A DNA stretch of 64,000 bases from Vibrio sinus (GCF_023634645.1 NZ_JAMKMR010000010.1:62001-126000), one strand, 5' to 3'. Numbered from the stretch's first letter, positions 10,901 through 21,408 are shown. A program made the numbers and translations. The notes: generated by a model from the sequence alone, not told the origin.

Positions 10901-11454
10901 GCAAAGTGCAGATAACTTTCTTCATCAGGCCTGCCCGTTCTGGTTAATTCTAGATAAAAACGATTGGGAAAGTGGGTGGTATAAAATTGCGCGCACTTCG
11001 TTACTAGCGGTTGATTGCCTTTGAGCAGTGCTTTACCCACGTCGCCATTTTTACCACCAGACAAAATAATCAAGCCTTCATTTAGCTCGGCAAGCCACTC
11101 TTTGTCGATCACTGGCTTGTGCTGAATATGACCCCGTAAATAGGCTTTCGAGATAAGTAAAGTGAGGTTTTTATAGCCTTGATTATTTGCAGCTAACACC
11201 GTCAGTTGAGTCAGTTCTTGTTCAAACTCAGCAGATTGCATTGAAAATTCCGCACCAATAATAGGCTTGACGCCATTATTATGGGCTGCGCCATAAAACT
11301 TTACCAAACCACATAGGTTAGTAAAATCTGTCAATGCCATGGCTGGCATACCCATTTCAGCAACCTTCTTCACTAGTTGAGGTACTTTTGCAAGACCGTC
11401 AACCATTGAAAAATCACTGTGGACTTTTAAATGAATGAACTGCGGCTCTGACAT
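7975..11454 (-). CDS. dnaE: DNA polymerase III alpha subunit
   Basis: The 1159-residue replicative polymerase, essential for chromosome replication. The N-terminal PHP domain begins [13 protein letters not shown]. The palm acidic motif MPDFDIDFC places catalytic Asp401 and Asp403 exactly as in E. coli, and [11 protein letters not shown] precedes it. Helix-hairpin-helix and OB-fold (about residues 975-1080) domains follow toward the C-terminus. Length is within one residue of E. coli DnaE. The gene lies between rnhB and accA in the conserved lpxB-rnhB-dnaE-accA order. Several long opposite-strand frames inside it (for example 8803-9804) are shadows. Confidence 0.98.
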   Translation of the reverse strand: MSEPQFIHLKVHSDFSMVDGLAKVPQLVKKVAEMGMPAMALTDFTNLCGLVKFYGAAHNNGVKPIIGAEFSMQSAEFEQELTQLTVLAANNQGYKNLTLLISKAYLRGHIQHKPVIDKEWLAELNEGLIILSGGKNGDVGKALLKGNQPLVTKCAQFYTTHFPNRFYLELTRTGRPDEESYLHFALELAEQLALPVVATNDVVLPSSDLFDAHEIRVAIHDGYTLDDPRRPKNYSEQQYLRSEQEMCELFSDIPEALENSVEIAKRCNVTVRLGEYFLPNFPTEGMKIEDFLVKKSQEGLEDRLAFLFPDPAERSARRPEYDDRLQIELDVINQMGFPGYFLIVMEFIQWSKDNDIPVGPGRGSGAGSLVAYALQITDLDPLEYDLLFERFLNPERVSMPDFDIDFCMDKRDLVIDHVAEMYGRDAVSQIITFGTMAAKAVIRDVGRVLGHPFGFVDRISKLVPPDPGMTLEKAFKAEPALPELYDNDEEVKELIDMCRILEGCTRNAGKHAGGVVISPTTITDFAPIYADAEGNFPVTQFDKNDVETAGLVKFDFLGLRTLTIIDWALGLINPRLAKEGKEPLRIESIPLDDAKSFKLLQNSETTAVFQLESRGMKELVKRLQPDCFEDIIALVALFRPGPLQSGMVDNFIDRKHGREPISYPDETWQHESLKETLEPTYGIILYQEQVMQIAQILAGYTLGGADMLRRAMGKKKPEEMAKQRAIFEDGAIKNGVDGELAMKIFDLVEKFAGYGFNKSHSAAYALVSYQTLWLKTHFPAEFMAAVMTADMDNTEKVVGLVDECFRMKLDVLPPDINKGLYRFNVDENGAIVYGIGAVKGVGEGPIDAILEARNKDGHFKDLFDFCARIDLKKVNKRVIEKLIHAGALDRLGPHRAAMMASLDDAVKAASQHHQAESFGQADMFGVLTEAPEEVENKYAQVEPWPERVWLEGERDTLGLYLTGHPVNEYIKELSHYTSCRLKDATPTRRDQTVTIAGLVIAARVMTTKRGTRIGLMTLDDRSGRMEVMLFSDALERYAELLEKDRILVVSGQVSFDDFNGGLKMSAREVMDLGSAREKYIRGLSISINDSQIDSHFFERFGQILEPHRAGSVPVNVYYQRSDARAKLTLGTEWRVTPNDALLDELKQLLGKSQVELEFN

Positions 11455-11490
11455 ACTTTAAATCCTGAAGGTTGAATACGAGAGGAACGG

Positions 11491-12111
11491 CTACAGTGCC
11501 AAGACTCGTTGTACGGGTTTAAAACTCCTGCGATGCTGTGAAATGACCCCGTGCTTTTCAATCGCAGCAAGGTGGGCCTTGGTTGGATAGCCCTTATGGT
11601 TAGCAAAGCCAAACTCTGGGTGCAATTTATCAAGCTCTAGCATTTCTTGGTCACGGACAACTTTAGCAAGGATAGACGCTGCACTGATCTCTGCCACCCG
11701 TAAATCACCTTTTACAACAGATTGGGCTGGCATTGCTAGCTCAGGCACTTTGTTACCATCGATAAGGCAATATTCCGGCTCAATAGCTAACCCTTTTATT
11801 GCCCTTTGCATGGCAACCATCGTGGCTTGCAAGATATTCAGCTCATCAATCTCACTCGGAGAGCATCGGCCAACCGACCATGCTAGCGCTTTTTCCTTTA
11901 TTTCTGGAAACAGCGCCAATCGTTTCTTTTCAGATAATTTTTTCGAATCGGTTAACCCTTCGATAGGGTTATTCGGGTCAAGAATGACAGCAGCGGTAAC
12001 CACATCTCCCACTAAAGGACCGCGTCCTACTTCATCGACACCAGCGATAAGTTGCACCCCTGGTGGATACTCAAAGGGAGAGAATGCTTGATTTGAAGTT
12101 TTTTGTACCAT
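11491..12111 (-). CDS. rnhB: Ribonuclease HII
   Basis: A 206-residue endonuclease that cuts RNA in RNA:DNA hybrids and initiates removal of single misincorporated ribonucleotides. Catalytic acidic residues are present: Asp26 and Glu27 in GVDEVGRGP and Asp118 in LIDGN. The C-terminal [25 protein letters not shown] motif is conserved. It starts 9 bp after lpxB and runs into dnaE 36 bp later, so it probably shares their transcript. Confidence 0.97.
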   Translation of the reverse strand: MVQKTSNQAFSPFEYPPGVQLIAGVDEVGRGPLVGDVVTAAVILDPNNPIEGLTDSKKLSEKKRLALFPEIKEKALAWSVGRCSPSEIDELNILQATMVAMQRAIKGLAIEPEYCLIDGNKVPELAMPAQSVVKGDLRVAEISAASILAKVVRDQEMLELDKLHPEFGFANHKGYPTKAHLAAIEKHGVISQHRRSFKPVQRVLAL

Positions 12112-12120
12112 GACGTGTAA

Positions 12121-13257
12121 TCAACCAATTAAATTTAGTACGGCATTTGCAGCTTGTTTGTCCGCATCCTTACGTATCCAGTGATGCATTTCTGTAAATT
12201 TGTCTATCATTGCTTGATTGTCCGAGTCGAGCAACCTCATCACTTCACGACTTAAATTCTCTGGCGTGCAATCTTCAAGCAAATATTCTTTTACCAACTC
12301 CTGATCTGCCAAAATGTTGGGTAGTGATACATATTTGGTTTTCACCAGTCGTTTAGCGATAAAGGCGGTGATGGCATTGACTCTATAGCCGACGACCATT
12401 GGACGCTTCAGCAACATACATTCAAGCGCTACTGTACCAGAAGCTAACATCACCACATCAGAAGCAGCAATCACATTGTGCGCTGTATCGTCAATGAGGT
12501 GAAATTCCAGCTCAGGAGCCAGCTCTTTCCAGGCTTGCTCAAATTGCTCACGCCGCTTTGCGTTGACCAAAGCAACGGCAAAACCTAACTCAGGGTTTTG
12601 GCTATGGATGGTTTTACACGCGTTAATAAATGGCTCGCACAGCATCTTCAATTCGCTACCTCGGCTGCCCGGCAGCACAGCTAGCCATTGTTTATCTTGG
12701 CTTAGACCTAATTGCTCTCGCGCTTGTACCTTGTCCGTATCCATTGGAATCGTATCGGCAAGTGTATGGCCAATGAACTCACAAGGAACGTTATACTTAT
12801 CGTAAAATGCCTTTTCGAATGGTAGAAAAGCTAACACGAGGTTAGTGGCCGCTTCGATAGAAAAGATTCTTTTTTGTCGCCACGCCCATACTGAGGGGCT
12901 CACGTAATGGACGGTTTTGATGCCTGCGTCTTTTAAACTGCGCTCTAAACGTAAGTTAAAATCAGGAGCGTCGATGCCAATAAACACATCTGGTGGATTG
13001 CTAGTGAAATGTTCTACAAGCTGTTTTTTGACCTTAATTAATCTTGGTAGTCTACCCAGCACCTCAACCAAGCCCATCACAGCAAGTTCTTCCATGTTAA
13101 ACAGCGATTGACAACCTAACGCCATCATTTTGGGGCCACCAATACCAACAAATTCTGCGTCCGGGTATTGCTCTCGGATCGCTTTAATAAGGCCTTCGCC
13201 CAGGGTATCACCTGACAATTCGCCAACCACAATACCGATTCTTAGAGGTTTGTTCAT
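12121..13257 (-). CDS. lpxB: Lipid-A-disaccharide synthase
   Basis: A 378-residue GT19 glycosyltransferase, peripheral on the inner membrane. It joins UDP-2,3-diacylglucosamine and lipid X to make the beta-1,6 disaccharide of lipid A. The N-terminal VVGELSGDTLGEGLI motif, the SPSVWAWRQKRI block and the LPGSRGSE nucleotide-binding segment are all visible. Length matches E. coli (382). In E. coli lpxA-lpxB-rnhB-dnaE is close-packed; here 122 bp with a terminator-like hairpin separates lpxA from lpxB, so lpxB may also have its own promoter. Confidence 0.97.
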   Translation of the reverse strand: MNKPLRIGIVVGELSGDTLGEGLIKAIREQYPDAEFVGIGGPKMMALGCQSLFNMEELAVMGLVEVLGRLPRLIKVKKQLVEHFTSNPPDVFIGIDAPDFNLRLERSLKDAGIKTVHYVSPSVWAWRQKRIFSIEAATNLVLAFLPFEKAFYDKYNVPCEFIGHTLADTIPMDTDKVQAREQLGLSQDKQWLAVLPGSRGSELKMLCEPFINACKTIHSQNPELGFAVALVNAKRREQFEQAWKELAPELEFHLIDDTAHNVIAASDVVMLASGTVALECMLLKRPMVVGYRVNAITAFIAKRLVKTKYVSLPNILADQELVKEYLLEDCTPENLSREVMRLLDSDNQAMIDKFTEMHHWIRKDADKQAANAVLNLIG

Positions 13258-13327
13258 GGGGGTTCCATAGAGTCCGTTTAATTTGGCAGGCTATTGAGCA
13301 GGGCTCACTGAGCCAGTTCCTAAATGA

Positions 13328-13361
13328 CAAAAAAGATCGCAACCGAAGTGGCGATCTTTTG
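13328..13361 (-). terminator. Terminator-like hairpin between lpxA and lpxB
   Basis: A perfect 10-bp inverted repeat (AAAAGATCGC / GCGATCTTTT) with a 10-base loop and an uninterrupted T-run on the minus strand. It is positioned to stop or attenuate transcription leaving lpxA. Confidence 0.75.
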
Positions 13362-13379
13362 ACTTCAATTGATTACAGC

Positions 13380-14168
13380 TTAGCGGATGATACCACGCTC
13401 ACTGTTTTCGACAATATCGATAATTAACTGAATAGACGGCCATTCTTTTGCCATGTCTTTAAGCACTGGCATCGCTACTTCAAGGGTATTTCCCGAGCGA
13501 TATAGCTCTTTATAGGCTTTCTGCAAGGCGCGCAATTCTCGCTTTTCAAAACCGTTACGCTTAAGCCCGACCAAATTCAAACCGAATGGCGAAGCATGGT
13601 TACCTTGAGCAAGCACATAAGCAGGTACGTCTTGTACCACTGCTGAACAGCCGCCAATGTAGGAATACGCACCGACGTGACAGAATGGATGGATTGCCGA
13701 TAACGCCATGACCCCAGCGTAATCGCCTACCGTCACATGACCACCCAAAATAGAGTTATTACCTATGTGGGTATGATTACCAATAATCACGTCATGGGCG
13801 ATATGAGCGTTAACACACAGCAGGTTGTCATTACCAATCACGGTTTGGTGCTTGTCTTGCACTGTCCCTCGGTGAACTTGGGCACTTTCACGAATCACAT
13901 TGCGATCGCCGATGATGACTTTAGTATCTTCACCACCGTATTTTTTATCTTGGTTTTCTTCACCAATTACCGCTTGCGGAAATATACGGTTGCCTTTACC
14001 TATCACAGTGTGGCCTTTGACCACCACGTGCGACATGATCTCCGTACCCTCGCCGATTTCTACATCTTGGGTAATATAAGTAAATGGACCTATTACAACA
14101 TTCGCCCCAATTTTTGCTCCATCTTCCACAACGGAGCTCGGGTGAATCTTGGCACTCTCATGAATCAT
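13380..14168 (-). CDS. lpxA: UDP-N-acetylglucosamine acyltransferase
   Basis: A 262-residue homotrimeric left-handed beta-helix enzyme. It adds a 3-hydroxyacyl chain from acyl-ACP to the 3-OH of UDP-GlcNAc, the first step of lipid A synthesis. Hexapeptide repeats fill residues 1-190, followed by a helical C-terminal domain. The catalytic His125 lies in NAHIAHD, exactly the E. coli position. Length equals E. coli LpxA. It begins 2 bp after fabZ, so the two are translated from one message; both compete for 3-hydroxyacyl-ACP. Confidence 0.97.
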   Translation of the reverse strand: MIHESAKIHPSSVVEDGAKIGANVVIGPFTYITQDVEIGEGTEIMSHVVVKGHTVIGKGNRIFPQAVIGEENQDKKYGGEDTKVIIGDRNVIRESAQVHRGTVQDKHQTVIGNDNLLCVNAHIAHDVIIGNHTHIGNNSILGGHVTVGDYAGVMALSAIHPFCHVGAYSYIGGCSAVVQDVPAYVLAQGNHASPFGLNLVGLKRNGFEKRELRALQKAYKELYRSGNTLEVAMPVLKDMAKEWPSIQLIIDIVENSERGIIR

Positions 14169-14170
14169 AC

Positions 14171-14629
14171 TTAGAACTCTCTACGAGCGCACTTCAGCTC
14201 AGCAGAACACACAACTTCCCCGTCTACTTTTGCTGTTCCGTTAAACGCTGCAATGCCTCTACGCTCTTTTACAAACTCGACCTCAATCACGAGTTGGTCG
14301 CCAGGCGTCACTGGTTTACGGAATTTCGCGCCATCAACACTTGCAAAATAGTAAAGCTCATTTTCTGACGGAGCGCCAAAAGATTTAAATGCTAAAAGAC
14401 CTGTCGCTTGCGCCATTGCTTCTAGAATTAGTACACCTGGAAACACGGGTAATTGAGGAAAATGACCGGTGAATTGTGGTTCATTGACGGAAACATTTTT
14501 GATCGCAGTCAGATACTTTTCCTCTTGAAAATCAATAACACGATCGATCAATAGAAAAGGATATCTATGGGGTAAAAGCTCTTGTATCTCCGTGATATTC
14601 ATCGTTTTATTTTCAGTAGTCAAAGTCAT
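14171..14629 (-). CDS. fabZ: 3-hydroxyacyl-ACP dehydratase
   Basis: A 152-residue hot-dog-fold enzyme that dehydrates 3-hydroxyacyl-ACP to trans-2-enoyl-ACP in fatty-acid elongation. Conserved [14 protein letters not shown] is at 18-31. The active-site His56 ([11 protein letters not shown]) and Glu70 (LILEAMAQ) are present. I start at the ATG at 14629 (MTLTTENKT), which has AGGAAA immediately upstream; a longer frame from 14641 or a shorter one from the next Met are possible. It is followed directly by lpxA, linking fatty-acid and lipid A flux, and preceded by a 130-bp gap with a hairpin after lpxD. Confidence 0.95.
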   Translation of the reverse strand: MTLTTENKTMNITEIQELLPHRYPFLLIDRVIDFQEEKYLTAIKNVSVNEPQFTGHFPQLPVFPGVLILEAMAQATGLLAFKSFGAPSENELYYFASVDGAKFRKPVTPGDQLVIEVEFVKERRGIAAFNGTAKVDGEVVCSAELKCARREF

Positions 14630-14680
14630 TTTCCTATGCAAAATATTTCGTTTAATTTTTAATAGCGCGCATTATAAACG

Positions 14681-14712
14681 AAAAAAGCTCGCATTTCGCG
14701 AGCCTTTTTAAA
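14681..14712 (-). terminator. Terminator-like hairpin between lpxD and fabZ
   Basis: On the minus strand GGCTCGCGAAATGCGAGC-type stem and loop is followed by six T. It lies between lpxD and fabZ, whose genes are a single operon in other gammaproteobacteria, and may attenuate rather than end transcription. Confidence 0.75.
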
Positions 14713-14759
14713 AATACGCCCAATTCTACGCCAAATGACTGAAAAATGGCACTTAGCCA

Positions 14760-15791
14760 TCAAGAATCTGAATTGTCTTCCAGTTTCTTTTCAACCGCTT
14801 TGAGTCGCTTGTTCATTTCATCAATTCGATGAACTCGTGTAGCGGTCTTGCGCCATTCTTTATTTGGCTGTAGTGGGATGCCTGAAGAATACATGCCTTT
14901 CTCAGGAATGCTTCTCATGACCATACCCATACCAGTGATGGTCACACCATCGGCAATCTCAATATGACCATTTAGCACCGAAGCGCCACCAATGGCACAA
15001 TACTTACCAATGGTTGTACTGCCAGCGACAATCGTACCGCCAGCCATCGCTGTTCCATAGCCAATTCGTACGTTATGAGCGATTTGCATTTGGTTATCGA
15101 TAATCACATTATCTTCAATAATGGTATCTTCGAGTGCGCCGCGATCAATACTGGTACAAGCGCCAATCTCGACTCGATTGCCGATCACTACCGAGCCAAA
15201 CTGAGGAATTTTGATCCACTCACCTTTCTCGTTGGCATAGCCAAAACCATCTGAACCTATCACGGTATTAGATTGGACTAGGCAATCTTGACCAATCTGT
15301 ACATCATGATAAATCGTCACATTCGCCCACAGTTTAGTATTCGAGCCAATATTCGCATTTTTGCCAATAAAGCATCCCGCACCAATCACAGAATTATCGC
15401 CTAGACAAACACCAGACTCTATAACGGCGTTAGCGCCAATAGAGACACCACTGCCAATCTTTACTGTTTCATCAATCACCGCAGATGGGGCGATATCAAC
15501 AGCTGGTGCTGGGGTAATATCCAGTGCTTGAGCGACTTTCGCAAAAGCGACATAAGGATCTGCAACCACTAACACATTCGTATTGCACAGCTCACGCTGT
15601 GCGTCTTTTACCATCACCACCGTGGCCTTACAATCAGTTAAGTGCTTGGCATACTTAGGTGAAGAAAGGAAGGTCACGTGACCTTCCTCAGATTTGTCCA
15701 TAGGCGCAACCATTGTCACTGTGGCGTCTTTATCACCGTAAAGCTCGCCACCCGTGATATTGGCTAATTGCGCTAAAGTCAGCTCAGCCAT
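14760..15791 (-). CDS. lpxD: UDP-3-O-(3-hydroxyacyl)glucosamine N-acyltransferase
   Basis: A 343-residue trimeric hexapeptide acyltransferase that N-acylates UDP-3-O-acyl-glucosamine, the third step of lipid A synthesis. An N-terminal uridine-binding domain (about 1-100) is followed by a long left-handed beta-helix (about 100-290). Catalytic His239 lies in QMQIAHN, the E. coli position. The C-terminal helix (about 315-340) ends [15 protein letters not shown]. It starts 7 bp after skp and precedes fabZ. Confidence 0.97.
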   Translation of the reverse strand: MAELTLAQLANITGGELYGDKDATVTMVAPMDKSEEGHVTFLSSPKYAKHLTDCKATVVMVKDAQRELCNTNVLVVADPYVAFAKVAQALDITPAPAVDIAPSAVIDETVKIGSGVSIGANAVIESGVCLGDNSVIGAGCFIGKNANIGSNTKLWANVTIYHDVQIGQDCLVQSNTVIGSDGFGYANEKGEWIKIPQFGSVVIGNRVEIGACTSIDRGALEDTIIEDNVIIDNQMQIAHNVRIGYGTAMAGGTIVAGSTTIGKYCAIGGASVLNGHIEIADGVTITGMGMVMRSIPEKGMYSSGIPLQPNKEWRKTATRVHRIDEMNKRLKAVEKKLEDNSDS

Positions 15792-15798
15792 ATTTTAT

Positions 15799-16308
15799 TT
15801 ATTTCAGCTCTTTGATAACTTGTTGAGTAATATCATACTTAGGATTAGCGTAGCGTAGCGCTTGGATATCGACAACCATGTCGTAGCCGTCTTTCTTCGC
15901 CACTTTCGCTACCGCTGCTTGGATAGTTTGGAACAGTTTTTGTCTTTCTTGCGCTTCTTTGCGCTGAGACTCTTGCTCTAGAGCTTGACCTTTAATTTTG
16001 TAGGTTGACTCTAATTGGCTAATCTCAATACGCAGTTTTTCCACGTCAGATTGACTCATGATAGAACCATCGCGTTGAAGCTTTTTGATTTTTTCCTGTG
16101 CCTGCGCTTTGATACTTTGCAGTTCAGCGGCCTTGTCCTTGAACTCTTGTTGCATCTGCTTCATCACCACTTCGCGCTGTGGCAAAGCTTGAAATACTTC
16201 TGGGGTGTTCACATAAGCCACTTTTTCAGCTGCTTGCGCTGCATTAGCAAAAAAAGAAGTCGTCAATAACAATAGGCTAATACCAGCCGCTTTCATCAAG
16301 TTTTTCAA
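15799..16308 (-). CDS. skp: Periplasmic chaperone Skp (OmpH)
   Basis: A 169-residue precursor with a Sec signal peptide (cleavage near residue 26, after AQA). The mature trimeric chaperone holds unfolded outer-membrane proteins in the periplasm on their way to BamA. Residues about 45-130 are rich in K, E and Q heptads, giving the long coiled-coil tentacles. The N- and C-terminal beta-strand segments (KVAYVNTPEVFQALP, GYDMVVDIQALRYANP) form the body. It sits 15 bp after bamA and 7 bp before lpxD, the standard arrangement. Confidence 0.95.
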   Translation of the reverse strand: MKNLMKAAGISLLLLTTSFFANAAQAAEKVAYVNTPEVFQALPQREVVMKQMQQEFKDKAAELQSIKAQAQEKIKKLQRDGSIMSQSDVEKLRIEISQLESTYKIKGQALEQESQRKEAQERQKLFQTIQAAVAKVAKKDGYDMVVDIQALRYANPKYDITQQVIKELK

Positions 16309-16323
16309 AATTATATCCTTTGG

Positions 16324-18768
16324 TTAGAAGGTTCTACCGATAGTAAATGTGAAGAATTCTTCGTTATCGCCATCATAAATTTTCAATGGTTTAGCCACAG
16401 CAAAGACAAGTGGTCCCATCGGAGACATCCACTGCAATGCTACACCTGTTGAAGCACGATAATTCCACGGACTAGAATAATCGTAATAGTACTGATTTCC
16501 ATATTTTACTTGGGATGGATCATAGTTGAATTCCGTATCCCACACACTCGCCATGTCCACAAAAATACTAGTACGTATTTGGCTTTGTGCTTCATCCGAA
16601 GCAAATGGCGTTGGTACGATCAGCTCCATGCTTGCAAGCCAAGTCGCGTTACCACCTACCGAATCACTGGTTACATAGTCTTCGCCATTATTTGAACCTG
16701 AGTAATCCCGATAGACCGCTTTTGGACCTGCGGTATTAGGACTAAACCCGCGCAGCGTAGAGAAACCACCCGCATAAAAGTTCTCATAAAATGGGTAGAG
16801 ATTATCATTCCCATTTGTTTGACCATAACCGTTACCGTAGCCTAAACGTCCACGCATTAACAGAGTAAAATCATGTTTTTTCGTGAGCGGTATATATTGG
16901 CGCACATCATACTGCATTTTAAAGTACTGAGCACCTGACCCTGGCACCGTAATTTTGTATGACGCACTCTGATAGTTACCCGCAGTTGGGAAGTACGATC
17001 TGTCTAAGGCATTGCGAGTCCAGGTGAAGTTTACATCGTAATCGTTGGTGATCAGGTTACTGTTACCATATTGATCGATACTTTTGGCAAAGTTTTCCGC
17101 CTGAATGTAGGTCGGCACGTTACCGATGTCATTGTGGGTATAGCCAACCCCAAGACCAAGACGATTCAATTCGTCTACAGGGAAGCCCCAAGTTAAACTG
17201 GTACCATAGCTATTGTTGGTGTAGTCAACAATACCTGCGTTAGAAGCTTCAAACTCGTTATAGAAAATCTTGCCGCCAAGGCTGACACCATCTAAATTCC
17301 AATATGGGTCGGTGTAACTCAAGGTGACGTTTTTTGAGTAATCGTTCGTCATGGCATTAATACCAACGCGATTACCCGTGCCTAAGAAGTTATCTTGTTG
17401 CACCCCGGCTTGGAAGCTGACACCTGACTCGGTACCATAGCCCACACCAAAGTTGACACTGCCTGAGTTCGCTTCTTGGACATCGTAGACCACGTTCACT
17501 TCATCAGAACTACCAGGGACACGCTCAGTCTTGACATTGACCGACTTAAAGAAACCAGTTCGGTTTAATCGGGTTTTGCCCGTTTCTACATCTTTAGAAT
17601 TGAGCCAGCTGCTTTCCATCTGGCGCATTTCACGTCGCAGAACTTCATCTTTGGTGGCGGTATTGCCTTTAAATTTGATGTCCTTGACGTACATACGTTT
17701 GCCAGGCTCAACATTAACAATCAAGGTCACCTGATGGTTTTTGTCATCAAATTGTGGAATCGTTTGTACTTTCGGGTAAGCGTAGCCAGATTGGCCTAAG
17801 TCCTTCTTGATACCATCTTCAAGTCGCGTCACTTCAGAGCCATTGTAGGTATCACCTGATTTAAACGGGATCAGCGCTTCAAATTTGCTTCTCTCACCAA
17901 CCAGATTGCCGCGTAGCTCGACCTTCTTCACGGTGTAAGGCTTACCTTCGTTCAGCACTAAGGTAATGTACACGCCTTTCTTATCAGGAGAGATAGAGAC
18001 TTCTGTAGAGACGATTTGAAACTTTAAGTAGCCACGATCCAAATAAAAAGACTTCAGCGACTCTAAATCACCCGCGAGCTCTTGCTTTTGGTACTTGTCG
18101 CTAGATAAGAAATTCCACCAAGCCACATCGGCTTTTAAATTGAAGTGTTCAAGCAAGGTCTTGGTTGAGAAAACTTTGTTGCCAATCAGGTTAATTTGCT
18201 TGATTTCAGCAGATGGCCCTTCAGTAAAGACAAATTTGAGATCAGCACGATTACGCGGCAATGGCGTGACGACAGCTTTCACCGTAGCATTGTATTTGCC
18301 TACACTGTAATAGAAGTCCTCTAGCCCTTTTTCTATGTTGGTCAAGGTGGTGCGATCTAAAGCATCACCAACACTGATCCCTGACGCATTCAAGTTCTTC
18401 TTTAGCTGTTCATCTTTTATCGTTTTATTGCCAGAAAAAGAAATACTCGCAATCGTCGGCCTTTCTTTAACCTTAATAATCAGAACATCGTGATTACGAT
18501 ATACCTGCACATCTTCGTAGTTGCCTGAAGCGTACATTGAGCGAATGGTATCAGCGATATCTCGACTATCAACTTTATCACCCACTCTCACCGGAATTTC
18601 GAGCAGAGCTGCACCAAGAGTGACTCTCTGCAAGCCTTCAACTTTGATATCTTTAACTACGAAATTGTCTATACTGGACTGAGTTTGGGGACTCGTTACG
18701 CTATCGGCGGCATTTGCACATACACTTGTTGCTAACAACGTGGCTAACAATATTTTTTTCATTGCCAT
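16324..18768 (-). CDS. bamA: Outer-membrane protein assembly factor BamA
   Basis: An 814-residue Omp85-family protein that folds and inserts beta-barrel proteins into the outer membrane. The signal peptide ends near residue 21 (ANA|ADS). Five POTRA domains span roughly 35-430, beginning FVVKDIKVEGLQRV. The 16-stranded barrel follows and ends with the aromatic C-terminal strand (FFTFTIGRTF, terminal Phe). The loop-6 motif appears as STLRGFSPNTAGPK in place of canonical VRGF. Length is close to E. coli (810). The gene lies between rseP and skp; those products monitor and serve the same pathway. Confidence 0.97.
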   Translation of the reverse strand: MAMKKILLATLLATSVCANAADSVTSPQTQSSIDNFVVKDIKVEGLQRVTLGAALLEIPVRVGDKVDSRDIADTIRSMYASGNYEDVQVYRNHDVLIIKVKERPTIASISFSGNKTIKDEQLKKNLNASGISVGDALDRTTLTNIEKGLEDFYYSVGKYNATVKAVVTPLPRNRADLKFVFTEGPSAEIKQINLIGNKVFSTKTLLEHFNLKADVAWWNFLSSDKYQKQELAGDLESLKSFYLDRGYLKFQIVSTEVSISPDKKGVYITLVLNEGKPYTVKKVELRGNLVGERSKFEALIPFKSGDTYNGSEVTRLEDGIKKDLGQSGYAYPKVQTIPQFDDKNHQVTLIVNVEPGKRMYVKDIKFKGNTATKDEVLRREMRQMESSWLNSKDVETGKTRLNRTGFFKSVNVKTERVPGSSDEVNVVYDVQEANSGSVNFGVGYGTESGVSFQAGVQQDNFLGTGNRVGINAMTNDYSKNVTLSYTDPYWNLDGVSLGGKIFYNEFEASNAGIVDYTNNSYGTSLTWGFPVDELNRLGLGVGYTHNDIGNVPTYIQAENFAKSIDQYGNSNLITNDYDVNFTWTRNALDRSYFPTAGNYQSASYKITVPGSGAQYFKMQYDVRQYIPLTKKHDFTLLMRGRLGYGNGYGQTNGNDNLYPFYENFYAGGFSTLRGFSPNTAGPKAVYRDYSGSNNGEDYVTSDSVGGNATWLASMELIVPTPFASDEAQSQIRTSIFVDMASVWDTEFNYDPSQVKYGNQYYYDYSSPWNYRASTGVALQWMSPMGPLVFAVAKPLKIYDGDNEEFFTFTIGRTF

Positions 18769-18800
18769 CTTGGTTCTAGTTATTCCTTGATACTACTGCT

Positions 18801-20159
18801 CTATAGGCGTGTAAAATCGTTAAAAATGGCTAATGCCATTAAAGAAAAAATAATCGCACCGCCCACTCTATATCCCATTTCTTGGACCTTCTCGGAAACA
18901 GGTCGGCGAATAACAGCTTCAATTGCAAAAAACAGTAAATGTCCCCCATCAAGCATTGGTAAAGGAACCAGGTTAATGATGCCTAAGTTAACACTTATGA
19001 GTGCCAGAAACCCTAAAAAGTAAACCAATCCATGTTCAGCAGTGGTGCCCGCTCCTTTTGCAATCGAGATGGGTCCACTTAAGTTGTTTAATCCTATATC
19101 ACCAACAATTAGCTTTTTAAGCACGCTTGCGGTTAGCGCAATGACTTGACCTGTCTTTTCAATCGCTTTTCCTACTGAATCGACTACTCCGTACTTCAAG
19201 TCAATTTTGTAATCTTCTGGCCAAGGCTCAGCGGAAGGAACAATCCCAGCAAACCCGATCACTTTACCATTAGATAATGTCTTTTGACCGGGAAGCAGGC
19301 TAATATCCACCATCTTCCCTTTTCGTTCAACCGTCAATTTGACTTGTTGATTAGGGCTTCCTTGGATACCTTTCACCACCTGTTGCCAGTTATTTAGCGC
19401 TTTGCCATTAAGACTAACTAAAGTGTCTCCCGCCTGAAGCCCAGACTTCTCACCCGCACCACCTTTTACTACATTTGATAATGTAAGCAATACTTTGGGG
19501 CTATAGGGCGTGATGCCAAGCGCTTGCATGGCTGACTCTTTCTCGGGGTCAAAATGCCAGCTTGCCAAATCCAAGGTTTTGGTTTCTACCACTCCGATAT
19601 CGTTTTTAGGCGACACCGTCATCGTTAGGCTTTTATCGCCAATATGAGAAATCAACCTCATATTGACGGACTCCCAATCAGCGGTTTTGACGCCGGATAT
19701 GGCTTTTAGTTCCATACCAGATTGTAAACCTGCTTGCGCAGCGATAGAGGAAGGGGCGATTTGACCTATCACTGGCTTGACTGTGGGAACGCCAATAATG
19801 AATACCAGCCAATAAGCCACAATAGCCAACAAGAAGTTAAAGATAGGACCTGCGGCAACAATTGCAGTGCGCTGCCACAGCGTCTTGTGGTCGAAGGCGA
19901 ACGGTTTTTGCTCTTCGGTGAGGTCATCGATACGACCATCAAGCATTTTAACATAGCCACCAAGCGGGATAACACACACTGAGTACTCAGTACCGTCTTT
20001 GCCCACTCGGCTCCATAATGACTTGCCAAACCCTATGGAAAATTTCTCTACTTTTACTCCGCAGCGTCTGGCTACCCAAAAATGGCCGTACTCGTGAACA
20101 GACACTAAGACACCAAGAGCTACAATAAAAGAAGCAAAATCCCACAAAAATCCGGTCAT
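18801..20159 (-). CDS. rseP: Site-2 protease RseP
   Basis: A 452-residue inner-membrane intramembrane zinc protease. It cleaves anti-sigma factor RseA after DegS, releasing sigma-E on envelope stress. The zinc motif HEYGH is at residues 22-26 in the first membrane helix. Two PDZ domains (about 120-190 and 210-300) follow, and the third zinc ligand motif PMLDGGHL lies in a C-terminal helix near residue 400. Its neighbour bamA encodes the assembly machine whose failure it helps sense. The start is 1 bp beyond the end of ispC. Confidence 0.96.
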   Translation of the reverse strand: MTGFLWDFASFIVALGVLVSVHEYGHFWVARRCGVKVEKFSIGFGKSLWSRVGKDGTEYSVCVIPLGGYVKMLDGRIDDLTEEQKPFAFDHKTLWQRTAIVAAGPIFNFLLAIVAYWLVFIIGVPTVKPVIGQIAPSSIAAQAGLQSGMELKAISGVKTADWESVNMRLISHIGDKSLTMTVSPKNDIGVVETKTLDLASWHFDPEKESAMQALGITPYSPKVLLTLSNVVKGGAGEKSGLQAGDTLVSLNGKALNNWQQVVKGIQGSPNQQVKLTVERKGKMVDISLLPGQKTLSNGKVIGFAGIVPSAEPWPEDYKIDLKYGVVDSVGKAIEKTGQVIALTASVLKKLIVGDIGLNNLSGPISIAKGAGTTAEHGLVYFLGFLALISVNLGIINLVPLPMLDGGHLLFFAIEAVIRRPVSEKVQEMGYRVGGAIIFSLMALAIFNDFTRL

Positions 20160-20160
20160 A

Positions 20161-21360
20161 TTATCCGCTCAATTTCTCTGCCGCATAGTTACGGGCCATT
20201 CTATCGACCTCTAGCACGCTTTCCAAGTCGAGCACATCGTAACGAGAGACAGAGGCATCTATTTTGGATAACACACTGTCTGTAATAGCGCTGATATCAG
20301 TGAAGCGTAATTGGTTTTTGAGAAAAGCATCCACGGCAATTTCATTCGCGGCATTCAATGCGGTTGTTGCGTGTTGGCCTTGATAGCAAGCTTCGATGGC
20401 TAATTTCAAACAAGGGTAACGAGAGAAATCAGGCTTCATGAAAGTGAGTTCACCTACGTCGGCAAAGTTAAGGGCTTTAACACCTGATTGAATTCGGTTT
20501 GGATAGGACATGCCATAAGCAATGGGTGTTGCCATATCCTGTTCGCCCATTTGCGCTAACACTGAGCCATCTTTATATTGCACCATAGAGTGAATAACAG
20601 ACTGAGGGTGAACCAGTACTTTTAATTGATCTTGCTGAGCATTAAACAACCATTTAGCTTCAATGTACTCTAAGCCTTTATTCATCATGGTGGCAGAGTC
20701 CACGGAAATCTTAGGGCCCATCGACCAATTTGGGTGTGCAATCGCTTCAGCTGGAGTGACATTAACCAAACTGTCCACGTCGCTATATCTAAACGGGCCG
20801 CCCGAGCCAGTTAACAAAATCTCAGAGATGCCGTGTTGATGTAAATCACATCGCCCAAGCTGGGCTTGTATTTCCTTTGGCATACATTGAAATATTGCAT
20901 TGTGCTCACTATCAATAGGCAGTAGCTCAGCGCCATGTTTTTCCACCGCATCGATAAATATCTGCCCGGACATCACCAAGGCTTCTTTATTTGCCAATAG
21001 CACCCGCTTGCCAGCCTTTACTGCCGCTAACGTAGGTAATAAACCCGCTGCGCCAACAATGGCTGCCATCACGATATCCACTTCATCTAACTCAGCAACG
21101 TGGCTAGCCGCTTCAGTACCGCTCATGATTTGAGTCGATAAGTTATCTTTATCAAGCAAGAGGCGTAATTGTTTCTCCGCTTCAGTAGAAGCCATCACCG
21201 CATATTTCGGCTGATACTGACGACACAGCTCCGCCATTTTTTTCGCGTTACTGCCTGCGGCTAGAGCAACAATGGAGTATTTATCTGGGTTTTGCTCTAC
21301 GACTCGCAGAGTGCTCGCGCCTATCGAGCCCGTCGCACCTAATATTGTTAACTTATGCAT
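20161..21360 (-). CDS. ispC: 1-deoxy-D-xylulose-5-phosphate reductoisomerase
   Basis: A 399-residue cytoplasmic enzyme (also called dxr) of the MEP pathway. It converts DXP to 2-C-methyl-D-erythritol 4-phosphate with NADPH and divalent metal. The Rossmann motif GATGSIG is at 8-14. Asp150 and Glu152 (PIDSEHNA) are the metal ligands in E. coli positions, and [13 protein letters not shown] is intact. The isoprenoid made feeds UppS at 22270-23022. It lies 48 bp after cdsA and 1 bp before rseP. Confidence 0.97.
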   Translation of the reverse strand: MHKLTILGATGSIGASTLRVVEQNPDKYSIVALAAGSNAKKMAELCRQYQPKYAVMASTEAEKQLRLLLDKDNLSTQIMSGTEAASHVAELDEVDIVMAAIVGAAGLLPTLAAVKAGKRVLLANKEALVMSGQIFIDAVEKHGAELLPIDSEHNAIFQCMPKEIQAQLGRCDLHQHGISEILLTGSGGPFRYSDVDSLVNVTPAEAIAHPNWSMGPKISVDSATMMNKGLEYIEAKWLFNAQQDQLKVLVHPQSVIHSMVQYKDGSVLAQMGEQDMATPIAYGMSYPNRIQSGVKALNFADVGELTFMKPDFSRYPCLKLAIEACYQGQHATTALNAANEIAVDAFLKNQLRFTDISAITDSVLSKIDASVSRYDVLDLESVLEVDRMARNYAAEKLSG

Positions 21361-21408
21361 AGAAAAGAGTAACCGAATTAACCATGAGAAAAGAAGCCTG
21401 AGAGTGTA

